Positions 40,927 to 49,767 of a DNA stretch of 64,000 bases are shown in pieces. The notes under the pieces are model-generated. The model saw only the letters and a list, made by a program, of their open reading frames with translations. It did no database searches and was not told where the DNA came from. Source of the stretch: Saccharothrix tamanrassetensis (GTDB taxonomy: Bacteria; Actinomycetota; Actinomycetes; Mycobacteriales; Pseudonocardiaceae); NCBI RefSeq assembly GCF_014203665.1, contig NZ_JACHJN010000006.1, positions 474,783 to 538,782 on the forward strand, read 5' to 3'. The stretch's first letter is position 1; every line of letters begins with the position of its first letter. A program made the translations under genes and the position numbers.

Positions 40927-42116
40927 AAGTCCAATCTACACGGTCTTTCCGTGCTGCGCCTCCAGGTCCCGACGTTCCGCTGCCCCTGCTCGGTCGTGTT
41001 CGGTCGTGCTCGGCGACCGAGCCGTGTCACCGATCGATCATAGGAAGTGGACGGGGGCGGCAGTGCCGCCGAACGCGGGTCGGGAAGTGCGCGCGCGCCA
41101 CGAGGCCGACCGCCGCGTCGGGGATGGCTGGTCGACGACTACCTGCCGCAACTCCGCGCCGTCGGCGCCACTCGGACCGTGCGCTCGGCCGGGGCGGTGT
41201 ACCTGAGGGGTCGGCGTACCTGGCGCGGCGGCGTACTTGGGCTCCGGTGCACTTGGAGGATGGCGCGCCTGGAGGATGGCGCAGCCGGGGCGGCGGCACA
41301 TCGGGCCGGGCTGGCAAAGCGCGGACACCTGTCACCAGGCCTCACCGCCGCCGGCGAAAGCCCCAGCCACACGACTCGAGGCCGCCACAACCTGCCGCTG
41401 GTATCATGATCACGAAGATGGGACGTCGGAGCAGGACGTCGCAGTGACAGGTCGAGAGCAAACAGGCGCATGGCTGTCGACCAGCCGCGCCTGGCTGTAG
41501 ACACAGCGGCACCGCAGGACAGCCGCCAGCCGCCAGCCGCCGCCCGTCACCCGGCCAACCGTGACACTTTCGGGTGGTCAAAACATGAATGGGTACGAAA
41601 TCAACACCCTGATCACTCGGTGAGATATCGAATCCGCGCGAACCACCCACCACGTCCTGTCAGCCACCCACTCCGCCAGCCCACCCAAGCCTTGTAGACC
41701 AAGCCCGCCGGCCGTCAGCCCCGCCGATCCCAGCCACGCAACCCCGAGCCCGGCACCGGCGCAAGGGTCCGTCGCTCACGAAGTTTCGGGTCCGGCGGTC
41801 GCACGGCGGATGCGGGCCGAGCCGGCGGGTTATAAGCAAGGCACGTCAATGACCGCCGGCCGGTGACTGCAACTGATGACGCCGCCTGATGACGCCACCG
41901 ATCACCGTGATCCGGTGACGACCACAACGGTCCCGCCAGCGCCGACTACAACTGGCTCGCGGCCGGCGACGACCACAACCGGCTCGCCTCCAGCGATCCG
42001 CAGCGGGCTCGCTGGCGGCGACCACTGCGGCGCGCTGCCGGGTGGCAAGGCTGTTCGCCGCCGGGTGGGGTAAGGCGAGGGGCCACCGGGTGTGCAAGGC
42101 GGCGCGGCACTGGGCG

Positions 42117-42164
42117 GGGAAGGGCGGCGCGCCGCTGAGCGGGAAGGGCGGCGCGCCGCTGAGC
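42117..42164 (+). repeat. 24-bp tandem repeat, two copies
   Basis: Units 42117-42140 and 42141-42164 are identical, each with the self-complementary core GCGGCGCGCCGC. They end 12 nt before the SGNH hydrolase stop and may act as its terminator. Confidence 0.8.
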
Positions 42165-42175
42165 GGGCGAGCAGG

Positions 42176-43024
42176 TCAGCCGATGGAGTCGGCGACGAAC
42201 TCGCCGATGCCCTCCATGCCCTTCGCGTTCGGGTGCAGGGGAGCGGCCTGGGAGGTCGGTATCACGCCTTCGAACCACTTCACGTCCGGCGGGGCGCACA
42301 CGTCGTGGCCGACGCTGGGTGGCGCGATGTCGACGAACGTCGCCCCGTGTGCCTCGGCCTCGCGGGCGAACAGGGCGTTCAGGCGGTGGATGTTGGCCTG
42401 GAGGTAGTCGGCGTCGCGCGCCCAGATCGGCTGTTTCGGGTGGCAGCCGCCGGGCTTGACGTAGGTGCCGTAGCCGACGACGACGATGCGGGCTTCGGGG
42501 GCCTTCGCGGAGATCGCGTCCAGTGCGGCGGCGAACTCCGGTGCGTAGGCGTCGATCTGTTCCGCGAGTTGGTCGCGGCCGCCGGCGGTGAGGCGGTCGC
42601 GGCACGAGAGGCCGAGGGGTTCGGGGAGCGGGTTGATGCAGCTCGCCGCCGTGCCGACGAGGTTGACGTCGTTCCCGCCGATGGTGAGGGTGACCAAATC
42701 AGTGGACGGGGTGACCGCGTCCAGTTGCGGCGCCTGCCTGCCGCCGAGGGTCGGTTGGGGGGCGGTCAGGTTGTCGGTGACGGCGGACGAGCACGTCACG
42801 TCGCGGAACGTGGTGGCCTCGATCCGCGCGGCCAGGATGCTCGGCCAGTTCCCGGTGGAGCGCAGGCAGCCCGCGTGCAGCAGCTCCCGGTCCGGGATCA
42901 GGGGGCCGGCGGCGGCGGAGTCGCCCAGCGCGACGTACTCCAGGTCGCGGTCGGCGTTCGCCGCGCCGGTGGTGGTCAGGGTGATCGACAACGCCGTCAG
43001 CAACGCCGGTAGCAGCCTGCGCAC
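42176..43024 (-). CDS. Secreted SGNH/GDSL hydrolase (lipase/esterase)
   Basis: A 282-aa secreted esterase. A Sec signal peptide (RRLLPALLTALSITLTTTGAANA, residues 2-24) is followed by the SGNH blocks: block I YVALGDSAAAG with the nucleophile Ser, block III TIGGNDVNL, and block V HPNAKG with the catalytic His. Four or more Cys residues suggest disulfides. It resembles Streptomyces SGNH lipases. GTG 43024 is chosen because GGAGG is 6 nt upstream and the signal peptide then starts correctly; a longer frame to 43093 is less likely. Confidence 0.9.
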   Translation of the reverse strand: MRRLLPALLTALSITLTTTGAANADRDLEYVALGDSAAAGPLIPDRELLHAGCLRSTGNWPSILAARIEATTFRDVTCSSAVTDNLTAPQPTLGGRQAPQLDAVTPSTDLVTLTIGGNDVNLVGTAASCINPLPEPLGLSCRDRLTAGGRDQLAEQIDAYAPEFAAALDAISAKAPEARIVVVGYGTYVKPGGCHPKQPIWARDADYLQANIHRLNALFAREAEAHGATFVDIAPPSVGHDVCAPPDVKWFEGVIPTSQAAPLHPNAKGMEGIGEFVADSIG

Positions 43025-43412
43025 GATCGCCTCCGTTTCGGTGATCGGGATGGTTCCGGGGGACATGATGTGGCCTCCGCCACCGAACGACACCCGGGAG
43101 TTCGCGCAAACCCGACCAATCGGTGTTGCGTCGGGTCACAGGCTGCTGATCAACGGGCAAGCGCTACCCGAACGGTTGTCACCGGCTCCGGTCGAGATCC
43201 GGGCGTCCGCGCGCCGCCGGTTCGTGAAGTGCCGGGCGTGGGGCCGGGGCGCCCGCCCGACCCGCACCGGCCGGCGGACGTGCCGGGGGTGCCGGCGGAC
43301 GGCGGCGTCGGTGACACGGCGGGTGAAGTCGGTGCACCCGATGAGCGGGACTCCGCGGGCACGCGGGTGAAAGCCGGCGCGGGCGGGTGATCCGCCCGGC
43401 ACCCTGGAGAGA
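43025..43412. other. Intergenic region between divergent genes
   Basis: Holds the promoter of the SGNH hydrolase gene on one strand and of the membrane protein gene on the other. A small GC hairpin (GGGCGGGTGATCCGCCC) ends about 15 nt before the plus-strand gene. Nothing else seen. Confidence 0.5.
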
Positions 43413-44099
43413 GTGAAGGAACATCGCCGGGAACTGGTCCGGCTCAGCCGCGTCGTCGTGGACCGGCCGCGGTGGCAGCTCGGGTGCGCGGTGCTGGTGT
43501 CGGTGTGGTCGTTGGCGTGGGTGGCGGGGCAGCCGTTCGGCGCGCCCGGACCGCTGGACGTGCTGGACCGTCCGCTGGAGTGGGCCGCCGTGCCGACCGG
43601 CTGGCTGGACGCGGTCGGCGCGTGGTGCGCCGGGCGGACCGGGTGGCTGGCGGTCGTCGGCGGGCTGCTGTGGGCGATGACGACTGCGCGGCAGCAGGTG
43701 AGCGCGTTGTTCGGGTGGCCGGCGGTGATGTTCGCGGCCGAGTCGGTCGGATATGGCGCGGTGCACCAGGCGCTGCTCACGTTCGCGGTGTTTCTGGTGG
43801 TCGTGGGGTTGTTGTCGATTCCGGGCCGGCGCGCGTTCGTGGTGGACCGGATCGCGATCATCCCGAAGGACGTCGCGCGGGCCGCTTCGACCGCCGTCGC
43901 GTTGTCCGCCGTGGTGCCGTTGATCGCGCCGGGCCTGCTGATCGCGGCATTGCTGAAACCGTATGTGACGAGACCGCCACGCTACCGTTCTGAACCGAAA
44001 GACGGTTGGTCGACGTCAAGTTTCGATCACGCTTTGCCGGCGCCCCGGGACGAGCTGCGCGCGCCCGCGCAGTCAAGTTCGGGGCAAGAGAGCGGGTAG
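43413..44099 (+). CDS. Multi-pass membrane protein, unknown
   Basis: A 228-aa protein with about five membrane segments between residues 22 and 185 (for example CAVLVSVWSLAWVAG, WLAVVGGLLWAM, LLTFAVFLVVVGLLSI, VVPLIAPGLLIAALL) and a polar, Ser-rich C-terminal tail. The arrangement WPAVMFAAESVGYGAVHQAL in the middle recalls the phosphatase/PAP2 layout but the signature residues are missing. Not recognised. GTG 43413 with GGAGAGA upstream. Confidence 0.6.
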   Translation: MKEHRRELVRLSRVVVDRPRWQLGCAVLVSVWSLAWVAGQPFGAPGPLDVLDRPLEWAAVPTGWLDAVGAWCAGRTGWLAVVGGLLWAMTTARQQVSALFGWPAVMFAAESVGYGAVHQALLTFAVFLVVVGLLSIPGRRAFVVDRIAIIPKDVARAASTAVALSAVVPLIAPGLLIAALLKPYVTRPPRYRSEPKDGWSTSSFDHALPAPRDELRAPAQSSSGQESG

Positions 44100-44212
44100 C
44101 TCGGGTTACCCAGCGGTACCGGCGATTGTCCGGCAGTCAATCGTTTTGCCGGTAATTACCCCGCTGCGCACCAGGTGAGCGCCGTCGTCTATTCGGGAGG
44201 GGGCCGATAAAA

Positions 44213-44227
44213 GTGAGTGTTTCTCAC
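44213..44227 (+). promoter_or_regulatory. Palindrome upstream of TetR gene
   Basis: GTGAG-TGTTT-CTCAC is a perfect inverted repeat about 100 nt before the TetR gene, possibly its own operator. A second palindrome, GGTAATTACC, lies at 44151-44160. Confidence 0.4.
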
Positions 44228-44328
44228 ATGGTCGACCGCAGTCGTGCAGGTACGTGCGACGATCCGTGATGAACCTGACGCCAATCCTGTGTTTGGGCTT
44301 ACTGGGCCGTATCCATCAAGATGGCAGA

Positions 44329-44973
44329 GTGCATGAAAATCCCGCCGAAAACCGCTTAGCCAAGGTGATGCGCCGTCAGCCTGTCCAGCAGCGTGGCGCC
44401 GCCACGGTGACCGCCATTGTCGACGCGTGTGCGCAGCTGCTGAACGAGTACGACTACGACGACATCACCACAGCCCGGATCGTCGAGCTCGCCGGCGTGC
44501 CAATTGGATCGTTCTACCAATACTTCCCGGACAAGCGTTCTGTCGTGCACGCCTTGGCGCTGCGCGGCATGGAGGAGTACCTCACACGGATCGAAACACT
44601 GTTCAAGGAAGGACAGCTGGCCGCGAACTGGCGGGAAGCGGTGCAGCAAGTCGTCGGCGTCTACCTGCGGATGCTGGTCGAGTTGCCCGGTTTCGGCCGG
44701 GTGCGGTTCAGCGACCTGTTCGACGGGCACCGCCTGGACGCCAGCGTCGACCAGTACGACCTGATGGCGGAACGGCTCCGCGAGCTGTTCGTCGAGCGCT
44801 TCAAGGTGCGTGGCGACGCACCCGTGGCGCTGACGTTCCGGATGGCCACCCAGACCGCCGATGCCATGTACAAGCTCGCCGAACGGGTCGAGCCCGCCGA
44901 ACGCCAGGTGGTCCTGCGGACCGCGGACGGCGTCATACTCCGCATGCTGGCCGGGGTGTTCGACCCGGCGTGA
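44329..44973 (+). CDS. TetR-family regulator
   Basis: A TetR protein of about 214 aa. The HTH is typical: VTAIVDACAQLLNEYDYDDITTARIVELAGVPIGSFYQYFPDKRSVVHAL by eye, followed by a helical ligand domain. The start is uncertain: GTG 44329 is used, but ATG 44368 (MRRQPVQQRG) is equally plausible by comparison with relatives. It is followed in 36 nt by the flavin disulfide reductase gene on the same strand, so they may be coregulated. Confidence 0.88.
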   Translation: MHENPAENRLAKVMRRQPVQQRGAATVTAIVDACAQLLNEYDYDDITTARIVELAGVPIGSFYQYFPDKRSVVHALALRGMEEYLTRIETLFKEGQLAANWREAVQQVVGVYLRMLVELPGFGRVRFSDLFDGHRLDASVDQYDLMAERLRELFVERFKVRGDAPVALTFRMATQTADAMYKLAERVEPAERQVVLRTADGVILRMLAGVFDPA

Positions 44974-45009
44974 CTTGCCGCACCGGTCCGGGTGGTGTGG
45001 GGTGGACCG

Positions 45010-46404
45010 GTGACCGACTTCGACGTGATCGTGATCGGCGGCGGACCGGTGGGCGAGAACGCCGCCGCCCGGACCGCCGCCGGTGGCCTCCGCACCGCGT
45101 TGGTGGAGGCCGAGAAGGTCGGCGGTGAGTGCTCGTACTGGGCGTGCATGCCGAGCAAGGCGCTGCTGCGGCCCGGTCACGCGCTCGCCGCCGCCCGGCG
45201 GGTGCCGGGTGTGCCGGTGGGCGAGCGGCTGGACCCGGCCGCGGTGCTGAAGCGCCGCAACGAGTTCACGTCGAACTGGGACGACTCCGGTCAGGTCGGG
45301 TGGGCGGTCGGCGCGGGCCTGGAGGTGGTCCGGGGCCGTGGCCGGCTGGTCGGCGAACGGCAGGTCGACGTCGGCGGCCGGGTGCTCACGGCGTCCCGCG
45401 CGGTCGTCGTGTGCACCGGCAGCGTGCCCCGGATCCCTTCGCTGCCAGGGCTTTCCGAGGCGTCCTACTGGACGTCCCGGGAGGCGACCTCGGCGCAGGA
45501 GGTGCCGTCGTCGCTGGTGGTGCTGGGCGGCGGCGTGGTCGGCGTGGAGATGGCGCAGGCGTGGGCGCGGCTGGGCTCGAAGGTGACCCTGGTCGTGTCC
45601 GGCGAACGACCGCTGCCCAAGGCCGAGCCGTTCGCCGGGGACCTCGTGGCGGACGGTCTGCGCGAGGACGGCGTGACCCTGCGCACCGGCGTGAGGGCGA
45701 CCGGTGTGTCCACTGCGGACGGTGTGTCCACTGCGGACGGTGAGGTGACGCTGGAGCTGTCCGACGGTTCCTCGGTTTCCGGCGCGCACCTGTTGGTCGC
45801 GACCGGTCGGCAGCCCGCGACGTTCGACCTGGGCGTCGAGCAGTACGGCTTCACGGCGGGCGACGCGCTGCCCGTCGACGACACCGGCCGGGTGTCCGGC
45901 GTCGACTGGCTGTACGCGGCCGGCGACGTCACCGGTCGCGCCCTGCTCACCCACCAGGGGAAGTACGCGGCCCGCGCGGTGGGCACGGCGATCGTTACCG
46001 GCGCCGAGTCGCCCGCACCCTGGACCGCCGCCGTGGCCACCGCCGACCACACCGCCGTGCCGCAGGTCGTGTTCACCGACCCAGAGGTCGCATCGGTCGG
46101 GTGGACCGAAGCCGAGGCGCGGAAGAAGGGCGTGGAGATCAGGGTCGTCGACCTGGACATCGCGGTGGCCGGCTCGTCGCTGCACGCCGACGGGTATCGC
46201 GGCAAGGCGCGGATGATCGTCAACGAGAAGACCAGGACGCTCGTGGGCGTGACCTTCGCCGGCCCGGACACCGCGGAACTGATCCACGCGGCCACCATCG
46301 CGATCGTGGGCGAGGTGACCGTGGACCGGCTGTGGCACGCGGTTCCGGCGTACCCGACGATCAGCGAGGTGTGGCTGCGGCTGCTGGAGGCCTACGGGCT
46401 CTGA
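45010..46404 (+). CDS. Pyridine nucleotide-disulfide oxidoreductase (Lpd/MerA-like)
   Basis: A 464-aa flavoprotein of the dihydrolipoamide dehydrogenase group. FAD site VIVIGGGPVGENAAAR; redox Cys pair in GGECSYWACMPSK; NAD(P) site VVLGGGVVGVEMAQAW; second FAD motif LYAAGDVTGRALL; the C-terminal dimer domain ends with HAVPAYPTISEVW containing the active-site His. No lipoyl partner gene is nearby and no MerA N-terminal domain, so a general disulfide reductase or quinone reductase is possible. Residues GVSTADG are doubled by an exact 18-bp tandem duplication (45703-45738). GTG 45010. Confidence 0.9.
   Translation: MTDFDVIVIGGGPVGENAAARTAAGGLRTALVEAEKVGGECSYWACMPSKALLRPGHALAAARRVPGVPVGERLDPAAVLKRRNEFTSNWDDSGQVGWAVGAGLEVVRGRGRLVGERQVDVGGRVLTASRAVVVCTGSVPRIPSLPGLSEASYWTSREATSAQEVPSSLVVLGGGVVGVEMAQAWARLGSKVTLVVSGERPLPKAEPFAGDLVADGLREDGVTLRTGVRATGVSTADGVSTADGEVTLELSDGSSVSGAHLLVATGRQPATFDLGVEQYGFTAGDALPVDDTGRVSGVDWLYAAGDVTGRALLTHQGKYAARAVGTAIVTGAESPAPWTAAVATADHTAVPQVVFTDPEVASVGWTEAEARKKGVEIRVVDLDIAVAGSSLHADGYRGKARMIVNEKTRTLVGVTFAGPDTAELIHAATIAIVGEVTVDRLWHAVPAYPTISEVWLRLLEAYGL
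45703..45738 (+). repeat. 18-bp in-frame tandem duplication
   Basis: GGTGTGTCCACTGCGGAC occurs twice in a row inside the disulfide reductase gene, adding six residues in a surface loop before a strand. Exact identity suggests a recent event. Confidence 0.9.
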
Positions 46405-46509
46405 GCGCCCGCCCGCAAAGCACCGTTCGCAAGGCGCCTCCTGCGAGGCACCGTTCGTGAGCTGTCCGCGAGCCGTTCGCGGACGGTGCGCGGCATCGCT
46501 GAAGAGGTG

Positions 46510-46538
46510 GGCTGTTTCGTTGTTGCAACAAAATAGCC
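46510..46538. terminator. AT-rich hairpin after the disulfide reductase gene
   Basis: GGCTGTTTCGTTG pairs with CAACAAAATAGCC around a short loop (one mismatch, one wobble), with the perfect inner palindrome TTGTTGCAACAA at 46520-46531. It lies 105 nt past the stop and could instead be an operator of the next gene. Confidence 0.45.
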
Positions 46539-46656
46539 ACTTCTGGTAGAACGGTGCTCACCCTGTGAAATCGGCGGTACGCCGAGTGCCGTACGACTTG
46601 TGGGCCATTGGATGTCAGATCCCAAAATTGCGGCCTCGGCTCATTACACTGCGGAA

Positions 46657-47028
46657 GTGACCAGGGGAACCGTTGCTCTCGCGACCGCGGCGGTCCTGTG
46701 GTGCGCGTTCCTCATCGGCACCACATTGCTGCCCGAGGCGCCGGATTTCGCGCCCATCGCCGTGTACCTGCCGGGTTTCCTGATCGCGCCGGTGGTAGCC
46801 CTCACCCTGTGGCGGGCGCGCAAGAACGCGTTGCTCTGCCTCGCGCACGTGCCGAGAATCGTGCTCGGGCTGGGCTTCGCGGTCGCCGTCGCGGGCTGGC
46901 TGTTCTCCTGCGGCGCGTTGACCGGCAGGCCGGGCACGGAAATGCTGTGCACGGTGGCCGGCCTGGTGATCGTGCTGCACGTGGCGTTCGGGCTGATCGC
47001 GGTGGGTCTGGTGCGCACCGGCTACTGA
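46657..47028 (+). CDS. Small four-helix membrane protein
   Basis: A 123-aa protein with four predicted helices (TVALATAAVLWCAFLIGTTLL, FAPIAVYLPGFLIAPVVAL, VLGLGFAVAVAGWLFSC, TVAGLVIVLHVAFGLIAVGL). Not recognised. GTG 46657 with TACACT exactly 6 nt upstream suggests a leaderless transcript, which also explains why no ribosome site is seen; a longer frame starts at 46600. Confidence 0.65.
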   Translation: MTRGTVALATAAVLWCAFLIGTTLLPEAPDFAPIAVYLPGFLIAPVVALTLWRARKNALLCLAHVPRIVLGLGFAVAVAGWLFSCGALTGRPGTEMLCTVAGLVIVLHVAFGLIAVGLVRTGY

Positions 47029-47084
47029 GCCCGCCCGCACCGGCTACTGGCCCGCACGCACCGGCTGCTGAGCCCGCGCGCCGG

Positions 47085-48329
47085 TCACTGGGTGGTCGGC
47101 AGCCGCAGTGCCTGGTCGACCAGCGCGGCCAACTGGGGGTCGGCGGGGTCGGACTCGCCTTCGGACCACACCGCCTGCGCGGTCCGCACCTGGGCGTTCT
47201 TCAGCGTCGTCTTGATCGCCGAGCGGTCGAAGGACGGCGGCCCGCCCGCCCACGCCTTGCCCTCCTTCACCAGCGCGGTGACGCCGCCGGAGCCGGCCGC
47301 CGAGGCGACCTTGTGCAGTTCGCCGGCGCGGGCCGCGTCCGGCAGGTTCAGCTCGGCCACCGCGATGCCGACCTTGCGGCCGTCCACCGTGGTCTCGTAC
47401 TGGGCCCGACGCAGTTGCAGGCACATGTGCCCGGCCAACCACGCCTGGACGTCGCCGAACGCGTGCTTCGCGCAGTCCTCGGTGCGGTCCGCGCCCTTCG
47501 GCGAGAAGTTCCGGCCGTCCACCACCACGGTCGTCGGCTGCGGCGCGGGACTGGTCGACGAGGCCGCCTCGGTCGCGCTCCCGGAGGTCAGCACGATGAT
47601 CAGCGCCACCACCAGCACCACCGCGACCACCGCCGCCGCCGCGTACGGCAGCCACTTCGGCCGGCGCGCGGCGGGCACCACCTTGGGCAGCAGCATGGTG
47701 CTGGCCGACGCCAGGTCCGCCGCCGCGTCCGGGAAGCCCTCGGCCCGCAGTTGGCGGACGTCCGGCGGGGTGCCGGTGGGCGCGAGCACGGCGAGCAGCT
47801 TCGCCGCGTGGTCGGCCGAGCAGGGCCGGTCGCTGGTGGCCAGCTCCCGTGCCGCCGCGAGCAGCGTGGTCGGCTTGGGGTGCAGCACCCGCACGCCCCG
47901 GTTGAGGTCCGCGGTGGGCTGGACGACCTGTGCCACGTACGGCCCGACGGCCACCACCGTGGTCACCGGCAGCGGCTCGCCGCGCATGTCCTGGATGCGC
48001 CGGGCCACCGCGGTGCTCGCCTCCAGCGCCTCGGCGGCCGGGCTGGTCGCGCCGTCGGTACGGGTGAGCGGCCAGCCGTCGATCTTCCACTGGCCGGTGA
48101 GCGGGGCCTCCAGCCGCATGGCCGGGTCGGGCAGGTCGACGCCGACCACCACCAGCACCCCGCGCGGCAGCACGACCACGGCGTCCAGCGTGCGCGGGCA
48201 GTCCGGTGGGGTCACGCCGAGCATGGCGACGCCGCCCAGCACGGAACCGCCGGTGCCCCACGCGCTCAGCGCGGCCCGCACGTCCAGACCGACCTGGGAC
48301 GGCTCGGGTCCGAGACGGATCAGCCGCAC
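47085..48329 (-). CDS. Membrane-anchored protein with NERD-like N-terminal domain
   Basis: A 414-aa protein. The first part contains LDAVVVLPRGVLVVVGVDLP and, about 20 residues later, GQWKIDGWPL, a layout like the nuclease-related NERD domain, but the catalytic residues are not clear. A membrane helix follows at about 240-265 (AAAAVVAVVLVVALIIVLTS), then a secreted C-terminal domain with three Cys (DCAKHAF, MCLQLRR) of unknown fold. So the topology is cytoplasmic N, outside C. Start GTG 48329 is preferred with GAGGAA upstream; GTG 48359 would add 10 residues. Function unknown. Confidence 0.65.
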   Translation of the reverse strand: MRLIRLGPEPSQVGLDVRAALSAWGTGGSVLGGVAMLGVTPPDCPRTLDAVVVLPRGVLVVVGVDLPDPAMRLEAPLTGQWKIDGWPLTRTDGATSPAAEALEASTAVARRIQDMRGEPLPVTTVVAVGPYVAQVVQPTADLNRGVRVLHPKPTTLLAAARELATSDRPCSADHAAKLLAVLAPTGTPPDVRQLRAEGFPDAAADLASASTMLLPKVVPAARRPKWLPYAAAAVVAVVLVVALIIVLTSGSATEAASSTSPAPQPTTVVVDGRNFSPKGADRTEDCAKHAFGDVQAWLAGHMCLQLRRAQYETTVDGRKVGIAVAELNLPDAARAGELHKVASAAGSGGVTALVKEGKAWAGGPPSFDRSAIKTTLKNAQVRTAQAVWSEGESDPADPQLAALVDQALRLPTTQ

Positions 48330-48889
48330 AAGATCACACCGTTCCTCACGGTCGAACACGGTAGCGCCGTAGGGGGTGGGTCGGTCCTGCGGTCCGCGAG
48401 TTGACACTTCCAGTGACCGTCATCACCGGAATGGGGGTGCCTCGTTGGACGGACTGTTCACTCTGCCCGGGAGGTTCGGTCGCCATGCGCCCAGTCGTGC
48501 TCGTCGGCGGGTGTGGCTTCCCGCGCGCCGGACGCCGGCCGGTGCGGACGGCCTGCCGGTGGACGGGAGCAGCGTCTCGGTCGCCGTCATCACCTGGGCA
48601 CAGGGCTTGTGAACGTGGTCGCGGCGGTGACCGCTTCGAGTGCTCCTCGATCACGTAAACGTGTCGGACTGATCTCGGAATGTGACCCCGCTGCCCGATC
48701 CGTGGGCGACGGGGTCGCACTTTAGGGTCGAAAGTCCTGTATCTGACCCGCCCGGGTGATGAACGTGCTGGTTCTTCTGGCGGACCGCTCCGACAACGGG
48801 CAGAATGACCAAGTCGGGAATTCACAAGATCGTCCGCTCACGACAGGTCGTAGGGGAAGACGTCCCTCGTCGAGTAGCGGAGGTCAGCT
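48330..48889. other. Intergenic region before the DUF3145 gene
   Basis: No gene found. It contains a consensus TTGACA at 48401-48406 on the plus strand without a clear -10, and a perfect palindrome CACGTAAACGTG at 48652-48663. Confidence 0.5.
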
Positions 48890-49393
48890 GTGAGCACCCG
48901 TGGCAGCACCAGTGGCGTGGTCTACGTCCACTCGTCGCCGTCTGCGGTCTGTCCGCACGTCGAGTGGGCGATCTCGGGCACCCTCGGCGAGCGAGCGGAC
49001 CTGAAGTGGGCGGCGCAGCCCGCCGCGCCAGGGCAGTTGCGCGCCGAATGCGCCTGGTCCGGCGACGCCGGCACAGGCGCCCGACTCGTGTCCGCGCTGC
49101 GCGCGTGGCCGATGCTGAGGTTCGAGGTCACCGAAGACCCGAGCCCCGGAGTCGACGGCGTCCGCTACTGCTTCGCGCCCGTGCTGGGCCTGTGGCACGC
49201 CCGGACCAGCGCGAACGGCGACATCGTGGTGTCCGAGGACCAGCTGCGGGCGTTGGCCGCGCGCAGCCGCGGCGGCGAGTCGTTCGCGCACGGCGTGGAC
49301 GAGATCCTCGGCGCGGCCTGGGACGACGCCCTCGAACCGTTCCGCCGGGCGGGCGACGGAGCCCCGGTCACCTGGCTGCACCGCGTCGGCTGA
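48890..49393 (+). CDS. DUF3145 family protein
   Basis: A 167-aa protein conserved across actinobacteria: GVVYVHSSPSAVCPHVEWAISG at the N terminus, WAAQPAAPGQLRAECAW, the RFEVTEDPSPGVDGVRYCFAP core and the ending PVTWLHRVG. Function unknown; in Streptomyces I recall it next to the FASII genes fabD-fabH-acpP-fabF. Here it is 8 kb from them, with a lanthipeptide cluster in between. GTG 48890. Confidence 0.88.
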   Translation: MSTRGSTSGVVYVHSSPSAVCPHVEWAISGTLGERADLKWAAQPAAPGQLRAECAWSGDAGTGARLVSALRAWPMLRFEVTEDPSPGVDGVRYCFAPVLGLWHARTSANGDIVVSEDQLRALAARSRGGESFAHGVDEILGAAWDDALEPFRRAGDGAPVTWLHRVG

Positions 49394-49767
49394 TCCCGGC
49401 CGACCGCCCGCGTCTCCGGCGCGGCCGGTCGGCCGCACCGGCACCCGGCTCGCACCTGGACCCCGGCCGCATCCGAGTACTCCGGCGTCCCTGGGAACCA
49501 GCGGCCTCAAGTTTGAATTCCGCACGCCCGAAAAAGGACGCAAGCGTTTACGGAGCGCTTCATTACCCACTCGCGCGCACTTCCAAACCTGAGAATCCGA
49601 CTTTGTCGGTGCATCCCGGTAGAATTGATACCGGGGGCCGTGGCCCGCAAAATTGCCGACCGCAGCCTGCAGAACTGACCGACCGCCAACCCGTGGACCG
49701 CGCGGCTGCCACCCGTGCAACGGCCGATCAAGACGTGCGGACCGGCGGACCGTACAGCCGGCAGGGC
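49394..49767. other. Intergenic region between DUF3145 and the lanthipeptide cluster
   Basis: No gene. The segment 49510-49640 is more AT-rich than its surroundings. It carries the two hairpins at 49597-49635 described separately. Confidence 0.5.
49597..49635 (-). terminator. Paired hairpins after the lanthipeptide operon
   Basis: CCGAC-TTT-GTCGG (49597-49609) and CCCGGTA-N7-TACCGGG (49615-49635) lie 130-170 nt beyond the last gene of the minus-strand cluster. Confidence 0.5.

Larger units (their letters stand above)
40853..42175. other. 1.3-kb region without a recognisable gene
   Basis: No frame here has a start signal and protein-like composition. It holds the palindrome at 40913-40926, 10-bp direct repeats with an inverted repeat at 40988-41022 (CGGTCGTG units; GCTCGGTCG/CGACCGAGC), degenerate repeats of about 24 bp around GACGACCACAAC at 41910-42030, and two exact 24-bp tandem copies at 42117-42164 just after the SGNH hydrolase stop. 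It may be decayed sequence. Confidence 0.5.

Noticed and set aside
44356..46338. 660-codon minus-strand frame over TetR and the disulfide reductase
   Set aside because: Shadow; both plus-strand proteins have intact motifs.
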